From Rhynchopus euleeides (lineage: Eukaryota > Euglenozoa > Diplonemea > Diplonemida > Diplonemidae): 64,000 nt of DNA. The translations under genes and the position numbers were made by a program. Of the stretch, positions 33,009 to 44,500 are shown piece after piece. Each line of letters opens with the position of its first letter. The first letter of the stretch is position 1. The notes under the pieces are model-generated. The model searched no databases, was not told the origin of the DNA, and saw only the letters and a list, made by a program, of their open reading frames with translations. The DNA lies in the NCBI GenBank assembly GCA_963210315.1, contig OY723296.1:310001-374000 (forward strand), in the 5' to 3' direction.

Positions 33009-33479
33009 GGTTTTCAGAAGCCCACACACCGGGGAGGGGGAGCAGCGCCTACCCACTGCCCCGCAATCCACTCCCCCGCCCGCGGTGGCGGCTGGTGGGG
33101 GGGCGGGGGGAGTCAGAGAGATGTCTCAGCACTTTTCCACTCACCCCCCCCCACCCCACCCCCGCGCCCACGCAACGCCCAGCTCCGCTCCGTGCAGGGG
33201 TCGTGGGGGTTGCGGTGGGGTGGGTGGTGAGGATGGGGTATCGGGGGTGTGGTGGTGGGGGGGGGGGAGTGTCCAAAGGAACCTCCCCTAGAGGCTGCGT
33301 CCGGCGGCAAGAAGCAAATGGCAATGCGGGAGGGGGGCCCACGGACGGTGGGGTGGGATGGGTGGGGGGGTGTTGGAGATGTGTCGATCACCCGCTGCAG
33401 GCAGCAGCGGGGTGTGGGTGTGGAGGTGGGCTGTTGGGTGGTGGTGGTGGTGGTGGCGGTGGCAGTGTAAGTTTGTTCT
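33009..33479. other. Low-complexity intergenic region
   Basis: G-rich spacer with GGT/GGGT repeats (33420-33460). No gene seen. Confidence 0.45.
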
Positions 33480-34120
33480 CGAACGTTATTTATAAGTGTC
33501 GGTGGTGGAAGAACTTCAACGCCAGTGTGCAGAAATACATCCGTCCCGCTCGATCCTCTCCGACAGTTGTTGCATTTGCAACAAAGGCTTTGGCAGGTGG
33601 TGGTCAATCGGAGAGGCAGATTTGCACCGCTCTGACGAGATTCGGTGTCGAATGCAGCCGGTACTCTGTGGGCAAGGCTGTGATTGAGGCGGCTGCTCTC
33701 GCCGAAGCCCAATTTCTCCAGGAGAGTCAGGAACAGCGGCGCGGTTCTGCACCGGTGAGTGCCAATGTTCGCGACACCCGCAAGGCTCTTCACCTCACTG
33801 CTTCTTTCCGCGCATCGGACAAGTCATGGCGTGCCACACCATTGCTGCGGCTATTGTTGCTTCGGCGACTGCCGCAGCAACAGAGGAGGTGCTGCAGGAG
33901 GCGTTTTCTCAACTGACCTCATTGTGAGGCGAACTCGGAATGGTGCGACCCGGGGAGGCGGACTACTTCGCTGAAGACTGCATCTCCGCGGATCTTCTTG
34001 ATCGCGGGGCCAAATTGCAGCAGACCCTACAGACACGCGCAGTCATCCATGAGCCAATGCACAGGATACACAGGATTGTCCTCGACCTGATGAATTCCAG
34101 TGCAGTGAAGACAAAGTCCA
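33480..34120 (+). other. Possible plus-strand coding remnant
   Basis: From ~33500 a plus-strand frame reads SERQICTALTRFGVECSRYS then VGKAVIEAAALAEAQFLQES, and a second frame further on reads MACHTIAAAIVASATAAATE. Composition and helix pattern look coding, and this is the best plus-strand coding signal outside mobile elements. It may be a decayed transposon gene. Family not recognised. Confidence 0.25.
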
Positions 34121-35590
34121 CCGGTGGTGGCGGGTGGGTGTGGGGAACAGCGTCCTATCTCCTTTGCGCTCAGCCCATGATGAGAGAGTTCTTTTTTCTA
34201 CAAAAAACTCGCAGTCCTGGTGTAGACCACTACAACCAAAACCACCATTCCCCGTTTGGGACAAGACAACCCAGGCACTGACAGATGGAAGACATAGACT
34301 TAGCCCAAGATATACACAAGCCGGAAGGCATGCGATCCACAGCGTGATGTCCCACGGATGAGCAGGACCTGTCGGGAGGTCCGTTTAGTTGGCCCGACAC
34401 AGCACTGCTTCCTACGGGCAGAAAGACATCGCTTGGTAAAGCGGAAACAAACATCTGCCCTGAACACACCGACCCCGCCATCACGTAGAAGATAGTATAA
34501 TTTGGGTATCAACGCAGCCGTCGAGCCCGACGTAAGGAAGAATAGTTCTTTTGACAGTCTCCCCGGGCAACGGAAAAGGCACCCGATATCCGGGGGAGTG
34601 GGGGCCAGCACGGAAGTGTCAGCCAGCCACCCCATCCCTTGCCTCCATCGCGTGGGCAGTGGCCTGCCTGTGCAGTGTTTTTGTGGGTTGTGGGAAAAGA
34701 GGGCAAACGGCCTACAAACCCAATATCGAACAATCATGCGGGAAATCCCACACGCACACACCGTCAACACGGCACAGAAAGGCGTGATTTGGGTGACGGG
34801 CGGTGGAAAAACGTATGCATACATTGGGCGTTATTCCGTTACCAGTAACGGTAATAACGTTATTTTTGCGTTATTTTTTGACCCCAAAAAAGGCAGCATT
34901 TCCCGGTGAATCTGACCCGAAACTCGGGTCCCTACCCCCCCTAAAAGAATTTTCTTGGGTAAAATATCACTCCAGGGGGCCACTCCGTGATGTCAAAAAA
35001 TTGGAAAACGTTTTCTCCTAAAATAACGCGTTATTTTTCCGTTATTTTCATGAAAACTTGCGTTATTCGGACAATTTTGCGGGCGGATGGTGTAGTTTTT
35101 GGTGGAGATGGCTCCAGAATACCCCCCTGGGACCATTTTTTGGATAATAACGCACGGACATGTCGAGTTTCGTGAAAAAATCATGTTTTTTGGCTTTTTC
35201 AAGGCAAATACTGCAGAAACCCCTGCAACCTTGCAGCATCCAATGTTCCTGGAGTGAAATTTGGAGTGAAAATCACTCCAAAATCACTCAGTGTGGACGC
35301 AGAAGTGAATCCTTCAGGAATACACCCGCACACCTCACATTGGCGGTGTATAAACCACCTGATATTTTTACTCGTTACGAGCGACGAAGTAGCGCGAAGT
35401 AGCGACGTGCCCATTTTTTCCCGGTCCGTTCTAAAATAGTTACGTTCCAAAAGTCCGTTACTGGTGCTGTCAAAGACGCTTCGCACAATATACGCACGAA
35501 CTACCCAAAGTACGCTCGGGCTACGCACGAAGTACGCAGGAACTACACAATTTGAACTTTCTTGCACCCCCCAGTCATTATTTGCACGCA

Positions 35591-35634
35591 CTCCAGGTCC
35601 CATATTTGCACCAGTGCAAATATGAGACCTGGAG
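35591..35634. repeat. Near-perfect palindrome, 21-bp arms
   Basis: CTCCAGGTCCCATATTTGCA continues by one C, then a 2-base centre, then its reverse complement with a single mismatch. It lies inside the hAT-like element. Confidence 0.8.
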
Positions 35635-35783
35635 TGCAAATATGAGGAATTTCCGAGTTCGTCGTGATGTGCAAAACATGACTGGGTTGTGCAAGAAACC
35701 ATCATCTGCACCCCGTATCGGCCTCAATTGCACCCTCGTGCAGGTAAAAAAAGGCCTCGGGCCTCCGGCCCTCGGACCGTTTT

Positions 35784-35901
35784 TTAATTACGCACACGAC
35801 CTTCGCGCGGAAAGTGTCATTCAGCCCTGCCAAACGTGCTCTACACACCACCCCCTTCATCAGGCAAGTGGGTTTGTAAGGGTGTGTGGAAGCGTCAACG
35901 C
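35784..35901 (-). repeat. 118-bp short interspersed repeat, copy B
   Basis: Inverted near-identical copy of 32010-32127, nested inside the hAT-like element and therefore inserted after it, or carried by it. Confidence 0.8.
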
Positions 35902-36534
35902 TCGGGTGCAGGAAATTTACATTTTGGTCGCAAATGGCGTTACACATGCACTATGCACAACGTGTGCACGATTTCGGCAGAACTACGCACAACCAACGCA
36001 ATTTGGACCTTTCAACAACACCATTCACGGTACTTCGATTTTGGGTGGGAAAGATGGGGCAAGGAAGTGGCAAAAACTGCGAAGAAGGTCGAAAATTTTC
36101 ACATTTTCATCAGAAACCATATTCAACGGATTCCAATTTTCGGGTGAAATCAAGCAGGTTGGCACAATGGCTCATGTTCACCCAAAAATGCACCTACCAA
36201 ACCTCTTTTGCTTGATTTTTGGGACGGCATGGGTGATCCAGAGGCCAAAAATCACGATTTTTTCACCAATTCCTTCGACAACGGACAGTTCCAGACCACA
36301 AGGACCACATTTTGGGGTCAGAATTTTCTCGGTCAAAAAATTCGAAAAATCTGAAATCTCTCGGAATTTTGAGCATTTTTTGAGATTGGCATGCCCATTT
36401 TAGACCCTTTGCGTGGCTCTAAACCCAAAAATTTGCTCGAAAATGGCCTCAAATAGCCTAAAACAGCCCATTCTGGCCACCCCGAAAAAAAAATTCGAAA
36501 AGGGTCCCCCTATAGAAGTTGCCCAAAAATACCG

Positions 36535-36835
36535 AAAATAACGCGGTATTACCGGTAATAACGGTAATAACGTTACCGATAACGTTATTACCGTTACTGA
36601 TAACGGTATTACCGTTACCGATAACGGTAATAACGGTAATAACGTTACCGATAACGTTATTACCGTTCCTGATAACGGTAATAACGGTATTACCGTTATC
36701 GATAACGGTATAACGCGGAAAAATAACGTTACCGATTTTCGGATAACGTTATTCGGCCGTTCTGGAACGTTATTAACGGTAAGTTATTTTACCGAAAAAA
36801 TAACGGTATTACCGTTACTGGTAACGCAATAACGC
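36535..36835. repeat. Tandem TAACGG/ACCGTTA array
   Basis: About 200 bp of alternating GGTAATAACG and ACCGTTACTGATAACG units with internal duplication, followed by the right inverted end of the hAT-like element. The motifs match the element's own terminal sequence. Confidence 0.75.
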
Positions 36836-37217
36836 CCGATGTATGCGTATGGCAACAGAATTCCTTGATGGGGCCTGTGATTGGCTTGACAATTTTGTTT
36901 GAAACCCCACCTTGTTGTTCAGTGTAGAGAGGCCGCACCCGATCGAGCTCTGATGCCCTCCTCCACTGACACACACACACGTGAATCTTCTAATATTAGT
37001 GTAGACACACACCGAGCACTTGCTCTTGATGTGATCTCCACTGTCCACACACACACACACACAGCCCTCAAGACTCTTGAAGCGGCCTGACTATTTAGTG
37101 TCTTCGTCGCAGCAAGGGGGCGATATATACCACCCACCCTTTTTATTGATTTCACGTGTCAGTGTTTGACTTTTTCGCAACTTCATTTCTTCCTTTTTCT
37201 CCCTCTCCAACCCCACC

Positions 37218-37329
37218 CGTGACACCACCAGGGTTTAGCTAGCCCTGGTCCGATTATCCCCGGTTCTTCGCTGAAGAGACGCGGCCGGGGGGAGGGGTAC
37301 GAAGAGTACGCGTCGAAACCGGTGTCACG
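37218..37329 (+). ncRNA. Hammerhead ribozyme motif, left repeat
   Basis: The conserved core is complete: CTGAAGA (37271-37277), a 6-bp stem II GACGCG/CGCGTC (37278-37283 with 37309-37314), GAAA (37315-37318), and GGTC ending at the predicted cleavage base 37250. Stem III pairs CGTGACACC (37218-37226) with GGTGTCACG (37321-37329), and GGT (37247-37249) with ACC (37318-37320). This makes it type III in topology. A hairpin (CCAGGG/CCCTGG) interrupts the 5' strand of stem III, and stem I is short (CGA/TCG), so activity is not assured. Confidence 0.65.
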
Positions 37330-38016
37330 CCGTGTTGGGGAATCCTTCGGGAGTGCGATACTGAAGGGGAGGTGCTACTGCCCGTGCAGGGCGACACCGC
37401 CTTAAAACTTTATAACCACACACAAACCCTCTATTCCCCCAGGCCTGATGAGCAATCCCCCCTGCCTCATGTTGTGACTTCCTTTCTACCTTGCACAAAA
37501 CATCCCATTTGCCCCTTTACTTCCTTCGAAAGTGTTGTGACTTCCCCCCTACCCCACCCCTCGGGAGTGCCACTCCTCTGGTGGTTAAAAGTGACCCGCC
37601 GTTGTGCCTTCGGCATCTGTTGCGTGTGCCGTCGTATTCTTCCTATGCACTAGTTATAGCTATCCGGGGGCGGTCTGCTGTCGCACCAGCGGGCTGCCCC
37701 ACCTCTGCACCCTCGGTTTTTAAGATGTTCACCACAGTGGAGAATGATCCCCTTCTCTGTGGCGATCGAGCCAAGCTGGACGAGGTTCGCCTTCGGGCGA
37801 AGGTCATGTGGGCGGACAAAAGGTGCCTGCTCCTGAGACTCATCAGCAACCTGCTTCTTCCTTCAAGCCCTCAAGACTCTTGAAGCGGCCTGACTCTTTA
37901 GTGTCTACGTCGCAGCAAGGGGGCGATATATACCACCCTTTTTATTGATTTCACGTGTCAGTGTTTGACTTTTTCGCAACTTCATTTCTTCCTTTTTCTC
38001 CCTCTCCAACCCCACC

Positions 38017-38128
38017 CGTGACACCACCAGGGTTTAGCTAGCCCTGGTCCGATTATCCCCGGTTCTTCGCTGAAGAGACGCGGCCGGGGGGAGGGGTACG
38101 AAGAGTACGCGTCGAAACCGGTGTCACG
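38017..38128 (+). ncRNA. Hammerhead ribozyme motif, right repeat
   Basis: Second copy of the motif, offset by exactly 799 bases, with core, stems II and III unchanged. Predicted cleavage is after 38049. Confidence 0.65.
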
Positions 38129-38559
38129 TCGTGTTGGGGAATCCTTCGGGAGTGCGATACTGAAGGGGAGGTGCTACTGCCCGTGCAGGGCGACACCGCC
38201 TTAAAACTTTATAACCACACACACACACATGAACCACAGGGCCCCCACATTAAACATGGTCACCACACACACTGGAGGGGCGCATCGGCACCTGACAGGG
38301 TCTTAGGCGGGCATCTTCTTCAAACCCAACACAAGCACATCACAAGACAGACACGTGATAAGATTTCTGGCAGCGCAGACCACACGAGCACCTGCTCTTG
38401 GTGTGATCCCCACAGTGGCACACACACACACATGCGGCCGCCTCTTTTGTTCAGTGGGTGTTCGCACCGCGGAGCGTGCTGCGATGCCCCCCCCCCCCCA
38501 TGCTGCTCCCCCACACATCCCGAAGGCGGTGGCGGAACCCCAGAGAGCGCCGAAACCAC

Positions 38560-41500
38560 CTATGAAGAGGCCGAGAGGTCGTCCGTGCTCTCCACCCCGT
38601 CCCCCAAACCTGTCGCGTTGGTATCGGCACCGCCAAAGGTGGGCTGTCGCGGGGTCAGCGGGCTCGTGGTGCCGGATCCTGAGAGGATGGGGGACAAAGG
38701 CGATCCCTGCCCAGAGCCCCCCCCGGGGGACAAGGCCAGGATCTGCTGCACGCGCGTCCCGCCCCATCCGCCGCCGTCAGTGCGCAACCGCCTGTGGTGG
38801 ACAGTCGCTGTTTTCGCCCAGTTGTGGAATGCCCGTTGCGCATTCACGACATCCTCGATCTTGAATATCCTCTGCATGTCGCTGGGGCCGGTCTGGCGTT
38901 CCTGTTGTTGGGTGTTGGGTGGGGCGGCTGGCAGCCTCCCTCCGCTGAATGCTGTGAGGAGGATCGACTGCCCGACTGTCACGATGATGGTTTTTTTGCC
39001 CAACCAAAACACAACCCAGAGAAACACCCCTGTGAGTTTTGCAGCCTGCCCCCACCCTGCAGAGGCCATACCAATACTCTGCGCCGCAGCTCTTCACAGG
39101 TCGGATTGGTGCGCACACGGTAGCCTCGGAATATGCTTTGCACCTTCACGGCAGCGATGATTGCGATGATGCGCTTGTCAGTCTGATGCACCTGAGTGGA
39201 GCAAGTTGGTTTTATCGCAGCAAGCTGGGCAATGCGTCAGCGGAAGAACAACAGAACAACGGCCCGCCTCTATCAGAAACTCATCAGAAGTTTAAACAAC
39301 GCTGTTTCGGGAACAAACCACACACACAGATCTATTTTGCTCGCTTGATGATGCTGATTCACCCACCCACCCACCCAACCCACCACAACCCAACACATAG
39401 GCAGTACCAGTAGGATGAACCTCCCGATAACCCCTCCCTTTGTTCTTTATACGAGGTATTGTGAGCGTCTATGCACACCGCCAGCTCTTGCGACCAAGCC
39501 AATTCCCACCCACCCACCCAACACAACCCAACACATAAGCATACCAGCTTCCGGGGCGGGAAGACGAGATCCATCTTGTCATCGATCAGCCGCTGGATGT
39601 GCTGGGGCAGCGCAACCTCCTCCCGCGACACACCAAAGTCCTCCGTCACCACCGCCTCGACGGTTGCCAAGAGCACCTCCTTATAATGCACCCTGCCCCC
39701 ATAGTTGCCCAGCATCGGGGAGATCTCCAGCGCCTTCGCAAAGGGCTTCACATTGGAACGGGTGTTCGTCCCGAGAGGCGACCCCAACGCTTCCAGCAGC
39801 ACGACAAGCTGCGTCGCTGGGATATACCCACTCCTGCCGGGATCGATCCTCTCCCACTCGTGGGAGAAATGCTGCAGCTCGTCGGGGGTCAGCAACCCGG
39901 TGTCCTCCTCGGTGGCTGTGGTGAACTCCTTCAAGATGATGGCGACGATCAGATTCAGCAGGATGAACGTGCTGAGCACTGTGAAGGAGAGGAAGTAGAC
40001 CACAGCCCACACGGGTGACCCGCAGTTGTCGAGATGTGACGAGCAGAGCGGCGGGGAGCGGCACTCACGCATGATCCCCTGCCACCCCTCCCCGGTGGAT
40101 ATCCGCAGCAGCAGCAGCACCGAGCTGATGAAGTTGTCGAAATTCGCATCCCGCGATATGAACCTCCCCTTCGCAACCCTGCCGAAGAACTTCATCCCGA
40201 GGATCGCGTAGAGGCTGTAGAGGAGCGCGAGCAGCGCCGCGACATTCACCAAGGAGGGGATGGAGAGGAAGAGGGTACGGAGGAGCATGCGGACACCCTT
40301 TGTCATGCGTGCGACACGCAGGAGCCTCGCCAATCGGAGGACCCTCAGGATGGATATGAGGAAGGGGGTGAAGGAGACTGCGTGCGATAGGATGACCCCT
40401 GTCACAGAGATGACCACCACCGCGAAGTCGAACCGGTTCCACCGCTCGGAGAAGTAAGGGCGGATCCCGAGGATGGCCAGCTTGAGGATCGCCTCGAGGA
40501 GGAATATGGAGACAAACACCAGGGAGACGATCTCCTGGGCTGCCGTCTGATCCTCAGACTGCCCTGCGGTTTCCATCGACATTGCGACGACGTTCAGAGC
40601 GATGCAGAGGGAGATCGCGTTCTCGAAGGTGCGTGATGTGACAAACCCGAGGGCAACGGCGCGGTTTTTCCCAACCGATGCCACCTCGCGGGAGAGGGGC
40701 TTCGTCTGCCGCGCGATGAGGTCGAGGAGGAGGCGCCACTCCTGCTGGGGTTCTGTCAGCTCGTTGGAGAATTCGTCTGTCTCCCCCGCCTGTTCGTACT
40801 CCGCGAGGAGGACGCCGACGAAGAGGTTGACGAGGAAGAAGGCGACGATGACAACCACCACGAGGAAGTAGAGCGCTGTCGCGGGGCTGTGGTTCAGCGA
40901 GGGGGCTCCGTCACCCCGGGAGTCTACCCCGATCCACATCATCTCGACCCACCCCTCGAGCGTCGCGATCTCAAAGAGGGAGACCAGGGCCTGGGGCAGG
41001 CTGTCGAAGTTGGAGGGGAAGGCCTGCCATTGATACATCGGAAATCTCTCGCACACCTCCTTCGTCCTGATGTAGGGCCTCGGGCAGTCCTCCTGGGTCT
41101 GCCACCCGGGGTTGGCAGCCGACATGCTTTCTGGGGTCAGCCCAAGCGAGGCCATAAAAGGGTGCGACACAGACGGGGAAGTGAATGAGTTGCGGAAGAG
41201 TTCCCAGTGTGGGCAGGCGTGCCCACGAGAGACGTCTCCCCAGGCTTGGTGGGTACAGGAGTGGAACTTTCCCATGAAGAGCTGCATGCCGACTATCCCG
41301 AAGATGACGAAGAGCATTGCGGTGACGACCACGACATGGGTGAGGCCTTTTATGCTGTTCACCAGCGAGTCCACAACCCGCTTCAGCCCCTTCGACTTGT
41401 TGATAAACCGGAGAGGGCGGAGAGTCCGGAACAGCCGCATCAGCTGCAGGGCCTGTATCCGGCCCCCCTCTGCGTAGATCGTGCTCAGGGCAAAGTCGAT

Positions 41501-44500
41501 CAGCGAGGCGACGACAATCACAAAATCGAGCACATTCCAGGGATCACGCCTCAGGTAGGAATCCCTGTGGAAGACCATGCCGTATGCCAGGATGCGGAGC
41601 AACGCCTCGCCGAGGAATGTGAAGGTGAAGCACACCCCAAACACCTCCAGCATCCTCGACCTGGGTTCGTCCGGAGCCGCGAGAGGTTCCTCCAGGGCGA
41701 GGGTCACGGTGCTCAGGAGGATGACGAGAACCACGACAACCTCAAACGCGGTCCACTCCACCAGACTTCGCAGCGCGACCCTCAAGCGGTTGTCCGGGGA
41801 GAGGAGGTAGATTGCGTCGGGGTTTTCCGATACGGAGCGCCACACGCCCTGGATCCCTGCCATCCACCGCCTCCAGCCCCTGCGCCCCTTGTTTGTCTTT
41901 CTCCTCGCTGCAGGCCCGACCTGCCAGGACAGCCCGCCTTCGGAGGACAGTGGTGAGTTCGCCCCCGACCCCGACCCCATTTCCGAATCAGATCCCTGTG
42001 CAGCTGTGCCCCGGAGTGCGCCGGAGGCGATTGGGGTGTTTTTCACGACGCTGCGCAGACCCCCCGCCGCGTTGCGCCCCCTCGACCCGCACGACGTGGA
42101 GCTGGTCCCCCTCTGGAGGTCGTCGTTGTCGAATACGCCCTCCACCTCGCTTATCCAGCTCCCCTTCCGGGTGTCGGGGAACAGCGGCGTGTCGTCAACG
42201 CTCCCACCCGCCCTCCGCTTCAGAGGCGCCTTCCCGAGGGCTTCAAACCTCTCTCGATTATCCACAGCCCCGAAGGCCTTGCCGGGGAGGGGGGGCTCGG
42301 AGGGCTGCAACGATGTGTGCGTCGCACGCCTGGGCCCCTCAGGTTGCGAGCCATCGGTACCAGCCCCTATGGAGGCATCTAGGGATGAATCAAATGAGAC
42401 CCGGTTGACGGAGCCAAGCGCAATGGCCTGCCTTGAGTGCTGCGAATAGCCCAGGTTCATGTTGTTGTCGAGAGTGGAGCTGGTTGTGACACTCCCTGTC
42501 CCCGGAACCGACGTCCCGAGGTTCCCCCAGTTCCCCTGGAGGCGTGGCAGGTCGCCCTGGCTGGAGGTTTCGGACCCCACTACGGACGACGTGGGGTCAA
42601 TATCGGGGAAAGGCTCTGCTGTGAACACCCGCGAAGCAGCAGCAGGGGGTGTCGGCGGAGACTTCCCCCCGCACCCTATTTTCGGGGATTTCCCGGTTTC
42701 CTGGCTGGAGGGGGACTGCCATGCGGTGCTCTGCGCGACCTGACTCCCCCAATCCACCGAGTCATCCAGCCCGCTGGATCTCCGCGGGGAGAGCGCCGGT
42801 AGGTTTGTCGTTGATTTCGGCGTGAGATACTGGGATCTCGAATCGATTGACACGGCATCCTGCACGCTCTCCAGGTCGTAGATTGGGAGCGCATCTGGGA
42901 GGTGTTTTGGCTTCCCAGCCAGAGCCGCCGTGATATTCGGGCCGACAGCCCCGACCCCTGCAGGCCCCCCGGAGGTGTCGCTTCCGGGGTTCGCACCGCC
43001 CTGCTGAGAGACGTCCGTTTCCCTCTGCTGCAGCAGGTTGTGAACGGCACGGACCTCTGTCTGGAAGTCGGGCTTCTTCTTGCGTGCGTTGAGCTTTGCG
43101 ATGATCGTTGCGGACTGCGACAGCTTCTTGAGGAGGAGCGCCGCTCTGCTGCTCCCTGTCGCGAGCTTCCGCATGGCTGGCGAGGCAGGGTCGATTAGCG
43201 TCGAGGATGCCTTCCGCACAACCTTCAGGCCCCCCACATCCCCCTCGCTCATGTTGTGCGACAGGTTATCCGGGTTCAGCCGGTGCAGCAAGACCTGCCC
43301 CTTGCCCCAATCAGCATCACTCCCTTGCGACCCATCCGCCACCTCGATGGTCAGAGGGGGTATCACCTGGTCCACGCCACCCGTCCCCTGCTGCAGTCCT
43401 GCCGAAGCGCCGCCATTCTGTGGCAGGGCCTGCTGCAGCCGCACCGGGTTCTGCCCTGGGGCTAGCTGGACCAGGTCAAACTGGATGTCCTCCGCTGAGT
43501 CGTCTTTGCTGCTCTCAAGCCCACCGAGGAGCACCGCGATGAAGAGGTTCAGCACGATGTAGTTCCCGATAACAAACAGCGACACGAAGTAGAGAGCCGC
43601 GGCATTGCTCGTCGCGCACATCCCGGAGTACAGCGCGATGTTCCAATCCTCACCGGAGATGACGGTGAACACCGCAATGAGGGCCCACCACAGGGTGTCG
43701 AAGTGCTCGCGGGGCCTGTTTTTGCAGGTGCTGTTGGGGTGGTCAACGTAGTGTAGTGGCTCATCTCCATCGAGCAGGTCACAGTACTTCGCGCCGAACA
43801 GCTGTATGCCCAGCAACGCATATATAAACATGACAAGCCCCAGGAGGAGCGTCAGCACGGCAACACCCCGCACAGAGTTGGCTATCGCCTGAAAAAACAG
43901 CCAAAGCTCCGGGAAGTACTGCACCAGATCGAAGATCCGGATCAGCCTCAGCGAGTTGAACAGCCCCTCCCCCCCGAAGTAGAGGAAGTCGGCAAGGCTC
44001 GTCGCGGCGATGAGGAACTCCAGCACGCTGTTGGCGTCGGTGACATACTCCCTCAGAGGGGTCGCGGCGATTTTCAGGCAGCACTCCACGACATAGACAA
44101 TGGTGAAGACAAAACCGCTGTAGCGATTCAGCTGCGTCAAACCCTCCGGCTGGTCGTGATGCTGTATCGCAAGGATGAGCCCATTCAGCAGCACGATCCC
44201 CGTCATCCCCTGGGAGAACCACCTGTGGTTGACGACGTGCCTGCAGAGGCCGAACACCCAGCAGACCCTCCTGCTGCTGCTGTTGCTCAAGCTGCTCCTC
44301 GAGAGATGGTCGTGATGCGACATCACGCTGGGCGCCCACAGCACACCGCCTGTCGTGCGCCGCCGCTGCAGAGGGTTGACCGGGCAACCCTCATTGCCCC
44401 ATGCTGGCTGCTGGCCTTCCTGCGCGGGCTGCGCCACGGTGGGGTCGGTGCTGTCGGAGCACACCTCCTCCTCCGGCACCACATCGCCCCCCTGGGGCGG

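Larger units (their letters stand above)
34822..36841. mobile_element. hAT-like DNA element, non-autonomous
   Basis: Inverted ends of ~55 bp start CATTGGGCGTTATT on the left and its near reverse complement on the right. They are flanked by an 8-bp duplication (TATGCATA at 34814-34821, TATGCGTA at 36842-36849; one mismatch). An 8-bp duplication and ends containing GTTAC/GTAAC palindromes suit the hAT superfamily. No transposase frame was found inside the 2.0 kb. The interior holds a 42-bp palindrome, a nested 118-bp repeat and, near the right end, a tandem array of TAACGG-type motifs that may be subterminal transposase-binding sites. Confidence 0.75.
37063..38223 (+). mobile_element. Retrozyme-like element with direct terminal repeats
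   Basis: Two direct repeats (37063-37424 and 37866-38223, about 360 bp, differing at only a handful of positions) flank a 441-bp non-coding core. Each repeat carries a hammerhead-ribozyme motif. This is the plan of plant retrozymes, small non-coding terminal-repeat elements that yield ~600-1000 nt circular RNAs. Here the unit from one predicted cleavage site to the next is 799 nt. The ends abut (CA)n tracts, so a target duplication cannot be read. It looks whole and young, judging by repeat identity. No protein is encoded. It lies ~340 bp beyond the channel gene's stop, on the opposite strand. Confidence 0.6.

Noticed and set aside
37444-37535. Second hammerhead from CTGATGAG in the element core
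   Set aside because: No matching stem II and no GAAA at a workable distance.
40430-40445. tRNA B-box-like GGTTCGA-type matches
   Set aside because: Isolated matches inside coding sequence without a cloverleaf. No tRNA gene was recognised in the window.
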